DNA of 35,108 nt from Geodermatophilaceae bacterium (GTDB taxonomy: Bacteria > Actinomycetota > Actinomycetes > Mycobacteriales > Geodermatophilaceae): positions 1 to 35,108 of the forward strand of contig JACCZY010000097.1 of assembly GCA_013695685.1 (NCBI GenBank), in the 5' to 3' direction. Positions 7,345 through 16,397 of the stretch are shown piece after piece. The notes below the pieces were generated by a model, which was not told the origin of the DNA, did not search any database, and saw only the letters and a program-made list of their open reading frames with translations. A program made the translations under genes and the position numbers. The first letter of the stretch is position 1; every line of letters starts with the position of its first letter.

Positions 7345-8838
7345 TCAGGCGCGTGCCTGGCCGTCCTCCCCGCGCCAGCTGGCCAGCCGCCCGGCCCGGC
7401 TGACCGCGCGCAACCGCAGCTCGGTGCGTTCCCGAACGGCGCTCGCGGTGACCACCAGCAACTGGTCACCGCGCAGGATGCGGGTGGTGGGGGTGGGAAC
7501 GAAGGACCTGCCGTCGCGTACGACGAGGGTCACGGCCGCATCCTCGGGCAACCGCAGCTCGGACACGTACACGCCGTGCAGCCGCGACGCATCGGGCACG
7601 CGCACCTGCAGCAGATCCGCGCCGAGCTCCTCCAGGGGCGCGGACTCCACCTCCACCTCCCGGGTCTCGGTGGTCCCCGCGACGCCGAGCAGCCGCGCCA
7701 CCGCGGGCAACGTGGTGCCTTGAACGATGGTGAAGACGACAACGAGCACAAAGACGATGTCGAAGATCTGCAGCGCCCCCGGCACCGCCTCGGTCACCGG
7801 GATGGTGGCGAACACGATCGGCACGGCGCCGCGCAGACCCGCCCAGGACACAAAGGCCTGCTCCCGGAGCGGCACCCGGAACGGCAGCATCGAGACGAGC
7901 ACCGACAGGGGGCGCGCCAGCAGCAGCAGTCCCAGCCCGATCACGACGGCGGGGACCAGGACCTGGGGCAGCCGCGAGGGGCTGACGAGCAGCCCGAGCA
8001 GCACGAACAGCCCGATCTGGGAGAGCCACGCCAGCCCTTCGGCGAACCCGAGGGTGGCCCGCCGGTGCGGCAGCCGGGCGTTGCCCAGCACCAGTCCGGC
8101 GACGTACACCGCCAGGAAGCCGGAGGCATGCGCGACGTCCGCGCCGGCGTAGGCCATCACGCAGAACGCGACGGTCGCGAGCGGGTACAGACCGGAGGCC
8201 GGCAACGCGCTGCGGCGCAATACCCACATGCCCAACAACCCCGCGGCGATCCCGATGACGGCACCGGCCACCAATTCGTACAACAGCAGCCCACCAGCCC
8301 CGGGCAGCGACATCAGCGCGTCGCTGGACAGCAGCACGACGACGATCACCACCGGCGCATCGTTGAAACCCGACTCGAGCTCGAGTGTGGCGGTCACCCG
8401 TCGCGGCAGGCCGAGACCGCGCAGCGTGGAGAACACCGCGGCGGCGTCGGTCGAGCTCACGATGGCCCCGAGCAGAAGACCGGTCTGCCATGAGATGTCG
8501 AGGGCCAGTACGGCGACGGCGCCGGTCACGCCGATGCTTACGGCGACGCCGAGAGTGGACAGCACGATGCTGCGCGGCACCGCGTCTCGGACGGCGACCC
8601 AGCGGGTGGTCAACCCTCCCTCGGCCAGGATGATCACCAGAGCGCTGATGCCCAGCGTTCGAGTCAGCTCGGCGTCGTCGAAGTCGAGTCCGATGACGGA
8701 CTCACCCAGCAGGATGCCGAGGCCCAGGTAGAGCAGCAGGCTCGGCAGGCCCAGGCGGGTCGAGACCCGAACCGCCAGCGCACCCGCGAGCACCACTACG
8801 GCGCCGACGAGCAGGAAGAGGCCGAGGTTCTCGCTCAC
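7345..8838 (-). CDS. CPA-type K+(Na+)/H+ antiporter with C-terminal TrkA-C domain
   Basis: A 497-aa antiporter of the NhaP2/CvrA (YcgO) type. About 12-13 membrane segments span residues 5-390. The transport core shows SSTDAAAVFSTL and LESGFNDAPVV, the Asp-bearing motifs of the CPA family, and the later motif GLRGAVPIVFATIP. After residue 400 a cytosolic TrkA-C/RCK-C domain follows (LLQVRVPDASRLHGVYVSELRLPEDAAVTLVVRDG), which in this family senses nucleotide ligands to gate transport. The start is GTG at 8838 with a good ribosome-binding site (GGGAGG, 6-nt spacer). It lies between ileS and the DksA-type gene and is divergent from ileS. Ion preference (K+ or Na+) cannot be settled from sequence; the TrkA-C domain favours K+. 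Confidence 0.9.
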   Translation of the reverse strand: MSENLGLFLLVGAVVVLAGALAVRVSTRLGLPSLLLYLGLGILLGESVIGLDFDDAELTRTLGISALVIILAEGGLTTRWVAVRDAVPRSIVLSTLGVAVSIGVTGAVAVLALDISWQTGLLLGAIVSSTDAAAVFSTLRGLGLPRRVTATLELESGFNDAPVVIVVVLLSSDALMSLPGAGGLLLYELVAGAVIGIAAGLLGMWVLRRSALPASGLYPLATVAFCVMAYAGADVAHASGFLAVYVAGLVLGNARLPHRRATLGFAEGLAWLSQIGLFVLLGLLVSPSRLPQVLVPAVVIGLGLLLLARPLSVLVSMLPFRVPLREQAFVSWAGLRGAVPIVFATIPVTEAVPGALQIFDIVFVLVVVFTIVQGTTLPAVARLLGVAGTTETREVEVESAPLEELGADLLQVRVPDASRLHGVYVSELRLPEDAAVTLVVRDGRSFVPTPTTRILRGDQLLVVTASAVRERTELRLRAVSRAGRLASWRGEDGQARA

Positions 8839-8971
8839 TCGCGGCCTCCCATGTGCCGGGATTGTTCCCTATCTCGGTCGCCGCCCCGAGCGCGTGGCGG
8901 CTACCATCGCTGTCTGCGCTGACGGGACACCGACCGAAGATCACCTGAGACGAGACGATGGAGCGGCACTG
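8839..8971. promoter_or_regulatory. Divergent intergenic region antiporter / ileS with candidate ileS -10 box
   Basis: This 133-bp region must hold promoters for both divergent genes. On the plus strand GGCTACCATC contains TACCAT (8902-8907), a good actinobacterial TAnnnT -10 box, about 65 bp before the ileS ATG. No convincing -35 lies at 17-18 bp. I looked for a T-box leader, since actinobacterial ileS genes often have one, and did not see its conserved GGTGG-type sequence. Confidence 0.35.
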
Positions 8972-11900
8972 ATGTCGGGACAGTCGCCGTTCACCCCGTT
9001 ACCCCCCCAGGTCGACCTGCCGGCACTCGAGCACGAGGTGCTGCAGCGCTGGCACGAGGGCAAGGTCTTCCAGCGGTCCCTGGAGGCCTCGGCCGGCCGG
9101 CCACCCTGGGTCTTCTACGAGGGCCCGCCGACCGCGAACGGCAGGCCGGGCGTCCACCACATCGAGGCGCGGACCTTCAAGGACGTCTTCCCGCGCTACC
9201 GGACGATGAAGGGGTACCACGTCCCGCGCCGGGCCGGCTGGGACTGCCACGGGCTGCCGGTCGAGCTGGCGGTGGAGACCGAACTCGGCTTCACCGGCAA
9301 GAAGGACATCGAGGCCCACGGCGTCGCCGCGTTCAACGCCAAGTGCCGGGAGTCGGTGCACCGCCACGTCGACGAGTGGGAGTCGTTGACCGAGCGGATG
9401 GGCTTCTGGGTCGACATGTCCGAGGCCTACTGGACGATGGACCCGGCCTACATCGAGAGCGTGTGGTGGTCGCTCAAGGTCATCTTCGACAAGGGGCTGC
9501 TGGTCGAGGACTACCGGGTGGCGCCGTACTGTCCGCGGTGCGGAACCGGACTGTCCGACCACGAGGTGGCGCAGGGCTACGAGACGGTGGTCGACCCGTC
9601 GGTCTACGTCCGCTTCCCTGTCACCAGCGGCGAGTGGGCCGGCCGCGCCGACCTCCTGGTCTGGACCACGACACCGTGGACCCTGGTGTCCAACACCGCG
9701 GTCGCCGTACACCCCGAGGTGACGTACGTCGTAGCGCGCACCGGTGACAGCACTTTCGTGGTGGCCGAGCCGCTGTTCGAGCGGGTGCTCGGCACCGACG
9801 TCGAGGTGCTCGCCCGGATGGGCGGCACAGAACTGGAGCGGACGTCGTACGCCCGGCCGTTCGACCTGGTCGACATCCCGGACGCGCACTACGTCATCAC
9901 CGCGCCGTACGTCACCACCAGCGACGGCACCGGACTCGTGCACCAGTCCCCCGCCTTCGGTGCCGACGACCTCGCCGCCACCCGCGGTTACGGGATGCCG
10001 GTGGTCAACCCGGTCGGCCGGGACGGCCGGTTCGCCGACGGGCTGGACCTCGTCGGCGGCGTGTTCTTCAAGACCGCTGACGCCGCCCTCGTGGCGGACC
10101 TGCGCGCCCGCGGGCTGCTCTTCCGGTCGGAGGACTACGAGCACTCCTACCCGCACTGCTGGCGCTGCCACACGCCGCTCATGTACTACGCCCTGCCGTC
10201 CTGGTACATCAGGACCACCGCGGTCAAGGACAAGCTGCTGGCCGAGAACGAGCGGACCGACTGGCACCCGGCGAACATCAAGTACGGCCGGTACGGCGAC
10301 TGGCTCCGGAACAACGTGGACTGGGCGCTGTCCCGCGACCGGTACTGGGGTACGCCGCTGCCGATCTGGCGCTGCCCCGACGGGCACGACACCTGCGTCG
10401 GGTCGCTCGCCGAGCTGTCCACCTTGGTCGGCTCCGACGTGTCCACTGTGGACCCGCACCGGCCGTACGTCGACGCGATCACGCTGCCGTGTCCGGTGTG
10501 CGCTCAGACCGCGGGCCGGGTGCCGCAGGTGATCGACGCGTGGTACGACGCCGGCTCCATGTCCTTCGCCCAGTGGGGGGCCCCGCACCGCAACAACGAG
10601 CTGTTCGAGGCCGCCTTTCCCGGGCAGTTCATCTGCGAGGCCATCGACCAGACCCGCGGTTGGTTCTACACGATGATGGTCGTACCCACCGTTGTGTTCG
10701 GTCGGTCGTCGTACGAGACCGTGCTCTGCCTCGGCCACATCCTGGCCGAAGACGGCCGCAAGATGAGCAAACACCTCGGCAACATCCTCGAGCCGCTGCC
10801 GCTGATGGATCGACACGGGGCAGACGCTGTGCGCTGGTTCATGGCCACGAGCGGCTCCCCGTGGTCCGGACGACGGATCGGGCACGCCGCGTTGGACGAC
10901 GTCGTCCGCAAGGTGCTCCTGACGTACTGGAACACCGCGTCGTTCTTCACCCTCTACGCGGCGGCCGCCGATTACGACCCTTCGGCGGCAGACTCACCCC
11001 CGCTCGGAGAACGGCCGCTGCTGGACCGGTGGCTGGCCGCTGAGGTGGCAGCCCTCGTGTCGGACGTGGACGACGCGATGTCGTCGTTCGACACCGTGCT
11101 GGCCGGCCGGCGGCTGGCCGGCTTCATCGACGACCTGTCCAACTGGTACGTGCGGCGGTCCAGGCGTCGGTTCTGGGACGGCGATCCGGCCGCGTTCGCG
11201 ACCCTGCGGGACGCGCTGGACGTGCTGACCAGGCTGCTCGCCCCGCTGGTGCCGTTCATCACCGAGCGGGTCTGGTCGGCGGTGAGTGCCGGCGTCGTTC
11301 CGGGAGCGCCCGATTCGGTCCACCTGGCGGACTGGCCGGTCCCCGGCCACGACGACACCGAACTGCGCGGGCGGATGGCGCTGGTGCGGCGGCTGGTGGA
11401 GTTGGGCCGGGCCGCCCGGACCCAGTCCAAGGTGCGGACCCGGCAGCCCCTCGGCCGGGCGCTCGTGGCGGCGCCCGGCTGGGCGGCGCTGCCCGAGGAG
11501 TTGCGCGCGCAGGTGGCCGACGAACTCAACGTGCAGGCCGTCGAATCGCTGGAGCGGGACGGTGACGAACTCATCGACGTCGGCATCAAGGCCAACTTCC
11601 GCGTCCTGGGCCGTCGCTTCGGCAAGGATGTCCAGGCAGTCGCCGCAGCCATCGCCGGCGCCAATCCGGCGGCGGCGGCGGCGGCGCTGCGCGCCGGGAC
11701 CGCGACTGTCACCGTCGGCGGCGAACGGGTCACGCTCGACGCCGACGAGGTGATCGTGACCGAGACGCCGCGCGCCGGATGGGCGGTAGCCAGCGAGCAC
11801 GGGGAAAGTCTCGCCCTCGACCTCACCCTCACCCCACAGCTGCGCCGCGCCGGTCTGGCCCGTGAGGTCGTCCGCGCGGTGCAGGAGGCACGTAAGAGCA

Positions 11901-12100
11901 GCGGCCTGTCGATCAGCGACCGGATCGCGCTGTGGTGGCTGGCCGACGGCGAGGCTGCCACGGCGCTGACCGAGCACGAGGCGACGGTGACCGCCGAGGT
12001 GCTGGCGACGTCGTACACCAACGCCGAGCCGCCCGACGCCGACCTGCCCGGTTTCAGCGTCGAGCCGGGGATCTCGTTCTGGCTTACCCGCGCCGGCTGA
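8972..12100 (+). CDS. ileS: Isoleucyl-tRNA synthetase, eukaryote-like (type 2)
   Basis: Class I aminoacyl-tRNA synthetase of about 1042 aa that charges tRNA-Ile. The nucleotide-binding HIGH signature appears as PTANGRPGVHHIEAR (H62-H63), the form typical of type 2, eukaryote-like IleS. KMSKS appears as GRKMSKHLGN near residue 597. The CP1 editing insert (LVWTTTPWTLVSNTAVAVHP, ATRGYGMPVVNPV) and the anticodon-binding C-terminal region are complete. I chose the ATG at 8972 (MSGQSPFTPL), 26 codons into the track ORF, because the family starts here; a weak GGAG precedes it. Type 2 enzymes are known to be little affected by mupirocin. The gene converges on wag31. Confidence 0.97.
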   Translation: MSGQSPFTPLPPQVDLPALEHEVLQRWHEGKVFQRSLEASAGRPPWVFYEGPPTANGRPGVHHIEARTFKDVFPRYRTMKGYHVPRRAGWDCHGLPVELAVETELGFTGKKDIEAHGVAAFNAKCRESVHRHVDEWESLTERMGFWVDMSEAYWTMDPAYIESVWWSLKVIFDKGLLVEDYRVAPYCPRCGTGLSDHEVAQGYETVVDPSVYVRFPVTSGEWAGRADLLVWTTTPWTLVSNTAVAVHPEVTYVVARTGDSTFVVAEPLFERVLGTDVEVLARMGGTELERTSYARPFDLVDIPDAHYVITAPYVTTSDGTGLVHQSPAFGADDLAATRGYGMPVVNPVGRDGRFADGLDLVGGVFFKTADAALVADLRARGLLFRSEDYEHSYPHCWRCHTPLMYYALPSWYIRTTAVKDKLLAENERTDWHPANIKYGRYGDWLRNNVDWALSRDRYWGTPLPIWRCPDGHDTCVGSLAELSTLVGSDVSTVDPHRPYVDAITLPCPVCAQTAGRVPQVIDAWYDAGSMSFAQWGAPHRNNELFEAAFPGQFICEAIDQTRGWFYTMMVVPTVVFGRSSYETVLCLGHILAEDGRKMSKHLGNILEPLPLMDRHGADAVRWFMATSGSPWSGRRIGHAALDDVVRKVLLTYWNTASFFTLYAAAADYDPSAADSPPLGERPLLDRWLAAEVAALVSDVDDAMSSFDTVLAGRRLAGFIDDLSNWYVRRSRRRFWDGDPAAFATLRDALDVLTRLLAPLVPFITERVWSAVSAGVVPGAPDSVHLADWPVPGHDDTELRGRMALVRRLVELGRAARTQSKVRTRQPLGRALVAAPGWAALPEELRAQVADELNVQAVESLERDGDELIDVGIKANFRVLGRRFGKDVQAVAAAIAGANPAAAAAALRAGTATVTVGGERVTLDADEVIVTETPRAGWAVASEHGESLALDLTLTPQLRRAGLAREVVRAVQEARKSSGLSISDRIALWWLADGEAATALTEHEATVTAEVLATSYTNAEPPDADLPGFSVEPGISFWLTRAG

Positions 12101-12111
12101 TCGGCTCCGGT

Positions 12112-12843
12112 TCAGTCCTCGGGCGGGTTGGCGCTGTTCTGCGCCGGGCCGGCCGACTGCCCGGCGCCGACAGGGCGCTGCTCACCGGTCGGCTCCCCGG
12201 AAGCACTGACGTCCAGCTCTCGCAGCTGCGACTCCAGGTAGGACTTGAGCCGGGTTCGGTACTCCCGCTCGAACGTGCGTAGGTCCTCGATCTGCTGCTC
12301 CAAGGAGGTCCTGCGCTGCTCCAAGGCCCCGATGACCTCCGTCCGCTTGCGCTCGGCGTCCTCGGCCACCGTCTGGGCACGAGTCTCGGCCTCGCTCAGC
12401 ATCTCCTCGGACTTCGACGTCGAGTCGGAGATCATCTGCTCGCTGGACGTGCGCGCGTCGGCCAGCAGCCGGTCGGCCTGCGCCTTGGCCTCGCCCACGT
12501 GCCGGTCGGCGGTCTCGGTGGCCAGCGCCAGCATCCGGGTGGCCTGGCTCAGTTCGTCGCCGTCGCCGACGACGGCGCGCTCCTCGGGTACCTGCTCCTT
12601 GGTGATGCTCACGCCCGACGTGGCATCCGGCGGCGGCGCTGCCTGGTCCTCTTCGGTCGAAACGGGGCGATCAGGGGTCTCGGCGGTCCGGGAGCGCAGT
12701 TCGTTGTTCTCCTCGATCAGCCGGGCGAACTCGGTCTCGACGAGATCCAAGAAGGCGTCCACCTCGTCCTCGTCGTAGCCCCGCTTGCCGATCGGTGGCT
12801 TCTTGAAGGCGACGTTGTGGACGTCGGCGGGGGTCAGCGGCAT
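12112..12843 (-). CDS. wag31: DivIVA-family polar growth protein Wag31
   Basis: A 243-aa coiled-coil protein that binds negatively curved membrane at cell poles and directs polar wall growth in actinobacteria. The N-terminal DivIVA lipid-binding domain is clear: MPLTPADVHNVAFKKPPIGKRGYDEDEVDAFLDLVETEF. A low-complexity acidic linker (residues about 55-95, STEEDQAAPPPDA) separates it from the long C-terminal coiled coil (about 100-215). The tail is disordered (GEPTGEQRPVGAGQ). The ATG at 12843 has a strong GAGGTGAT ribosome-binding site; the extra 20 codons of the track ORF are unlike the family. Its position after sepF and yggT is standard. An 82-bp upstream gap may hold its own promoter, but no clear boxes were seen. 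Confidence 0.96.
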   Translation of the reverse strand: MPLTPADVHNVAFKKPPIGKRGYDEDEVDAFLDLVETEFARLIEENNELRSRTAETPDRPVSTEEDQAAPPPDATSGVSITKEQVPEERAVVGDGDELSQATRMLALATETADRHVGEAKAQADRLLADARTSSEQMISDSTSKSEEMLSEAETRAQTVAEDAERKRTEVIGALEQRRTSLEQQIEDLRTFEREYRTRLKSYLESQLRELDVSASGEPTGEQRPVGAGQSAGPAQNSANPPED

Positions 12844-12925
12844 GCCATCACCTCGAAGGATTGGTCGGGTACAGCAGCGTACGGAGGGCAGTCGCCCATG
12901 CACTCATTGCACGCAAGGTACTCGG

Positions 12926-13222
12926 TCAGCTTGTCACGGCCAGATTCCCGGCCACGTCGCGCAGCACGAACACGATGATCAGGAGCACCATAAACCCGAG
13001 GTCCAGGCGCACCGTGCCCAGATTCAGCGGCGGGATGACCCGCTGTAGGGCTTTCAGCGGCGGGTCAGTCGCTGCGTACACGACCTCAAGGCCCGCCGCG
13101 ACGAGACCGGAGGGCCGCCAGTTGCGCGCGAAAACCATCACCCAGCCGACGATGAGGCGAGCGAGCAGGAAGAGAAAATAGACGTAGAGCGCGAAGTAGA
13201 CGATCGTCCAGAAGGTGGCCAT
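12926..13222 (-). CDS. yggT: YggT-family membrane protein
   Basis: A 98-aa integral membrane protein with two hydrophobic regions (residues about 4-30 and 72-90) flanking a short loop. The family signature is seen as FARLIVGW-like (LARLIVGWVMVFARNW) and TDPPLKALQRVIPP. Its biochemical role is unknown; genes of this family sit between sepF and divIVA in actinobacteria and Gram-positives, suggesting a link to division or membrane organisation. It begins 9 nt after the sepF stop, with GGAG close before the ATG. Confidence 0.92.
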   Translation of the reverse strand: MATFWTIVYFALYVYFLFLLARLIVGWVMVFARNWRPSGLVAAGLEVVYAATDPPLKALQRVIPPLNLGTVRLDLGFMVLLIIVFVLRDVAGNLAVTS

Positions 13223-13231
13223 TCAGCTCCG

Positions 13232-13783
13232 TCAGCTCTGATTGAAGAAGCCGCCCTCGACGATTCTGGCCTTGTCCTCGGCCGTGACTGAGACATTCTG
13301 CGGCGACAGCAGGAACACCTTGTTCGTCACACGCTCGATGCTACCGCGCAGGCCGAAGGACAGGCCGGCGGCGAAGTCCACCAGCCGCTTGGCGTCGGCG
13401 TCGTCCATCTCCGTCAGGTTCATGATCACCGGTACACCGTCGCGGAAGTGCTCCCCGATGGTGCGTGCCTCGTTGTACGTGCGCGGGTGCAGCGTCGTGA
13501 TCCGGTAGGTGCCTTGCTCGCTGTGGCCCATCACGGCGACCGGATGCTTCGGCTCGTATCCGGCGGGATTCGGGGGCTCCGGCGCACCGGCCCAGACCCG
13601 AGCCGCCCGCTCCGCGCGGGGCCGTCTCGCCGGCGCGGCCGGCTCGCCGGCGTAGGAGTCCGCGGCGTAGGGGTCCGCGCCGTGGGTGTTGCTCGCGGCG
13701 TAAGCCCGGTCGTCGTCGGAGTGGCGGTCGTCTTCCTCGACGAGACCGAGGTAGACACCCATCTTGCGCATGGCACCGGCCAT
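13232..13783 (-). CDS. sepF: Cell division protein SepF
   Basis: A 183-aa membrane anchor for FtsZ, essential where FtsA is absent as in actinobacteria. The N-terminal amphipathic helix is [20 protein letters not shown] variable linker (about 20-80) contains short repeats ([12 protein letters not shown]). The conserved SepF fold follows: [70 protein letters not shown]. The start ATG is preceded by AAGGGGCCGATTCG, a sequence nearly identical to the ftsZ leader (see repeat entries). Confidence 0.96.
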   Translation of the reverse strand: MAGAMRKMGVYLGLVEEDDRHSDDDRAYAASNTHGADPYAADSYAGEPAAPARRPRAERAARVWAGAPEPPNPAGYEPKHPVAVMGHSEQGTYRITTLHPRTYNEARTIGEHFRDGVPVIMNLTEMDDADAKRLVDFAAGLSFGLRGSIERVTNKVFLLSPQNVSVTAEDKARIVEGGFFNQS

Positions 13784-13797
13784 CGAATCGGCCCCTT
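13781..13797 (-). repeat. sepF copy of the ftsZ/sepF leader element
   Basis: The minus strand reads AAGGGGCCGATTCGATG, including the sepF start codon. The ftsZ leader has the same string with one added T. It includes a weak ribosome-binding site (AAGGGG). Confidence 0.6.
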
Positions 13798-13807
13798 ATC
13801 GGCTAGG

Positions 13808-14560
13808 TCAGCGGACGTGATCGGACATTAGTGCGCGGTCACCGAACAGGGCGGCACCGACACGCACGTACGTGGCTCCGTGCCCGATGGCGGTCTCGAG
13901 GTCCGCGCTCATCCCGGCCGAGATGGCCACGGCATCGGCAGCGACGCCCCGCACGCCCTCGGCGAGCACGGCCAGCCGGGCGAACGCGGCGCCGGGATCG
14001 CCGCCCAGCGGGCCGAGCGCCATCACGCCGGCCAGCCGGAGCCCGGTGGTGGCGGCAACGTGCTCGGCGAGCGCGACTACGTTCCTCGGGCGCACACCGC
14101 CACGCGCCTCGCCGGCGGCATCGGGGCCCCGGCCGTCGAGCTCGTCAAGGTTGACCTGCACCAATGCGTCCAAGCGGCGGCCGGTCCGCGCCGCGGCACG
14201 TCCGAGCGCATCGGCCAGCTCTACCCGGTCGACGGAGTGCACGACGTCGGCGTACGACGCGACCGAACGGGCCTTGTTACGCTGGATCTGGCCGACGAAA
14301 TGCCAGCGCACCAAGTGCCCGGGCGCGAGCCGGCTGATCTGCGCGGCCTTGCTTGCCGCCTCCTGGTCGCGGTTCTCGCCGAAGTCGGTGACGCCCAGAT
14401 CCAGCAGGTGCGCGACGTCGGTAGCGGGGAACGTCTTGCTCACGGCGACGAGCGTGACGTCGCCGGGCGCCCGTCCGGCAGCCCGCGCCGCGGCGTCGAT
14501 CCGGGCACGCAGCGCGGTCAGGTTGGCTGCCAGCTCACCCGCGCGCTCGGGAGCGCTCAT
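13808..14560 (-). CDS. YggS/PLPBP family pyridoxal phosphate homeostasis protein
   Basis: A 250-aa TIM-barrel protein that binds pyridoxal 5'-phosphate and takes part in vitamin B6 and amino-acid homeostasis; it resembles the N-domain of alanine racemase but is not a racemase. The PLP lysine is K42 in TLVAVSKTFPA. Other family motifs are FGENRDQEAASK, WHFVGQIQRNKAR, HSVDRVELA, and AISAGMSADLETAIGHGATYVRVG near the end. The ATG at 14560 forms an ATGA overlap with pgeF; the track's GTG three codons upstream is less likely. It is translationally coupled to pgeF and precedes sepF, the usual actinobacterial order. Confidence 0.95.
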   Translation of the reverse strand: MSAPERAGELAANLTALRARIDAAARAAGRAPGDVTLVAVSKTFPATDVAHLLDLGVTDFGENRDQEAASKAAQISRLAPGHLVRWHFVGQIQRNKARSVASYADVVHSVDRVELADALGRAAARTGRRLDALVQVNLDELDGRGPDAAGEARGGVRPRNVVALAEHVAATTGLRLAGVMALGPLGGDPGAAFARLAVLAEGVRGVAADAVAISAGMSADLETAIGHGATYVRVGAALFGDRALMSDHVR

Positions 14561-15252
14561 GCGAGCCACACCATACCGGCCTGGCGACCGGTGACCCCGT
14601 CCCGGCGATGGCTGAAGAGCGTCGGCTCCTCTAGGGTGCAGCGCGGGTCACAGACCACCTCACCGACTCCGGCGGCCAGCAACTGCCCACGGATCCCGGC
14701 GCGCAGATCCAGCCCCGGACTTCCCCTGGTGGTGCGGCTGGCGCTGCCGGGCGCTGCTCCCTCGACGTCGCGCTGCATGTCCTCGGGAACCTCGTAGCAG
14801 CTGCCGCAGATCGCCGGCCCGAGCAGTGCGTCGATCCGATCTGCGCTCGCACCGGCGGCGACCATCGCCGCCACCGCGTGCCCCGCGACGTCCAGCCGCA
14901 CGCCGACCCGACCGGCGTGCACCGCCGCGATCACGCCGGCCGCGGCATCGGCGAGCAGGATCGGCACGCAGTCGGCAGACAGCGCGGTGAGCACCAGCCC
15001 GGGCGTCGTCGTGACCAGGCCATCGCACGCCGGTACGGCGTGCTCCCGCGGTGAGTCGATCCGGCGGATGGTCCGACCGTGGATCGGCTCCATCCAGACC
15101 AGATCACCGACCGGCACGCCGGTCGAGCGCGCCAGCCGAGACCGGTTCAACTCGACCGCTGCCGGATCGTCACCGACGTGGTCGGCCAGATTGAAGGTGT
15201 CGTACGGCGAGGCGCTGGCGCCGCCGCACCGGTCGGTGACGACCCGGCGCAC
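14557..15252 (-). CDS. pgeF: Peptidoglycan editing factor / multicopper-like purine nucleosidase (YfiH, DUF152)
   Basis: A 231-aa member of the laccase-domain YfiH family. E. coli PgeF removes mis-incorporated L-Ser from UDP-MurNAc precursors, and related proteins act on purine nucleosides. The zinc ligands are visible: His in WMEPIHGRTI, Cys in LSADCVPILL, and His in AAVHAGRVG. The family motif GPAICGSCYEV is also present. The start is GTG, 17 bp after the ftsZ stop, with no strong ribosome-binding site. The location directly downstream of ftsZ is conserved in actinobacteria. Confidence 0.93.
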   Translation of the reverse strand: MRRVVTDRCGGASASPYDTFNLADHVGDDPAAVELNRSRLARSTGVPVGDLVWMEPIHGRTIRRIDSPREHAVPACDGLVTTTPGLVLTALSADCVPILLADAAAGVIAAVHAGRVGVRLDVAGHAVAAMVAAGASADRIDALLGPAICGSCYEVPEDMQRDVEGAAPGSASRTTRGSPGLDLRAGIRGQLLAAGVGEVVCDPRCTLEEPTLFSHRRDGVTGRQAGMVWLA

Positions 15253-15269
15253 CCGGCGAGGAGACGCGG

Positions 15270-16397
15270 TCAGGATCTCAGAAACTCGGGGATGTCGAGG
15301 TCGTCGTCCAGCTCGTCCACGGTGTAGGCGCCGTGTGCGGCGGCCGGCCGCGGCAGCGGCGGATAGCCATTCGTCGTGGTGACCGGACGCGCCACGGCCG
15401 CCGGCTCCTGTTCGGCGGCAGGTCTCACCTCGGTCTTTCGGAAGGTCGGCTTGCCGGTGTCGAAGCCGGCCGCGATGACCGTGACGCGGACCTCGTCGCC
15501 CAGCGCATCGTCGATCACCGCACCGAAGATGATGTTGGCCTCGGGGTGAGCGGAGTCGGCCACCAGCGATGCTGCCTCGTTGATCTCGAACAGGCCGAGG
15601 TCCGAACCGCCCTGGATCGACAGCAGCACGCCGTGGGCACCCTCCATCGACGCCTCCAGCAGTGGACTGGCCACTGCCTGCTCGGCGGCGGTGATCGCGC
15701 GGTTCTCTCCCCGCGCACTACCGATTCCCATCAGCGCGCTGCCGGCGCCGGACATCACCGACTTCACGTCGGCGAAGTCGAGGTTGATCAGCCCCGGCGT
15801 GGTGATCAGGTCGGTGATGCCCTGGACACCGGAGAGCAGCACCTGGTCGGCGGTCCGGAACGCATCCATCACGCTGACGTTGCGGTCACCGAGCTGCAGC
15901 AGCCGGTCGTTCGGGATCACGATGAGGGTGTCGCACTCGTCGCGCAGCTCGCCGATGCCGGTCTCAGCCTGGGTGGCCCGGCGCTTGCCCTCGAACGCGA
16001 ACGGCCGGGTCACCACGCCGATGGTCAGCGCACCCAGCTTGCGCGAGATGCCCGCCACGACCGGTGCCCCGCCGGTGCCGGTACCGCCGCCCTCACCGGC
16101 GGTCACGAACACCATGTCGGCGCCCTTGAGGACCTCCTCGATCTCCTCGCGGTGATCCTCGGCGGCCTTGCGGCCGACCTCGGGCTGCGCCCCGGCGCCG
16201 AGACCGCGGGTGAGTTCCCTGCCGATGTCGAGCTTGACGTCGGCGTCGCTCATCAACAGCGCCTGGGCGTCGGTGTTGATAGCGATGAACTCGACCCCCT
16301 TGAGGCCGACCTCGATCATCCGGTTGACGGCATTGACGCCGCCCCCGCCGATCCCGACGACCTTGATGACCGCCAGGTAGTTGTGCGGAGCTGTCAT
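15270..16397 (-). CDS. ftsZ: Cell division GTPase FtsZ
   Basis: The 375-aa bacterial tubulin that forms the Z ring. GTP binding: [15 protein letters not shown] (residues about 13-27) and the tubulin signature GGGTGTG at 103-109. The T7 catalytic loop is [11 protein letters not shown], which completes GTP hydrolysis in the neighbouring subunit. After residue about 320 there is a variable linker and then the conserved C-terminal peptide [12 protein letters not shown], which docks SepF and other partners. The start ATG has an AAGGGG leader 9 nt away. Instead of lying directly after ftsQ, it is separated from it by an AhpD-like gene and a 151-bp promoter region. Confidence 0.98.
   Translation of the reverse strand: MTAPHNYLAVIKVVGIGGGGVNAVNRMIEVGLKGVEFIAINTDAQALLMSDADVKLDIGRELTRGLGAGAQPEVGRKAAEDHREEIEEVLKGADMVFVTAGEGGGTGTGGAPVVAGISRKLGALTIGVVTRPFAFEGKRRATQAETGIGELRDECDTLIVIPNDRLLQLGDRNVSVMDAFRTADQVLLSGVQGITDLITTPGLINLDFADVKSVMSGAGSALMGIGSARGENRAITAAEQAVASPLLEASMEGAHGVLLSIQGGSDLGLFEINEAASLVADSAHPEANIIFGAVIDDALGDEVRVTVIAAGFDTGKPTFRKTEVRPAAEQEPAAVARPVTTTNGYPPLPRPAAAHGAYTVDELDDDLDIPEFLRS

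Noticed and set aside
6916-8493. 525-aa plus-strand ORF starting with FADADFGAGAFAAGAF repeats
   Set aside because: It is the complement of the Lys/Ala/Pro tail and of the antiporter gene. The pentapeptide-like look is a by-product of the repeats on the other strand.
8839-8971. T-box riboswitch upstream of ileS
   Set aside because: Actinobacterial ileS genes often have one, but I could not find the T-box core or an obvious specifier stem in the 133 bp; a covariance search would settle it.
8999-10885. 628-aa minus-strand ORF inside ileS
   Set aside because: Shadow of ileS; no domain, composition typical of antisense frames in GC-rich DNA.
13640-13700. Short repeats GCGTAGGAGTCCGCG / GCGTAGGGGTCCGCG in sepF
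   Set aside because: They encode the variable disordered linker ([12 protein letters not shown]) and show only two copies; no sign of a mobile or regulatory repeat.
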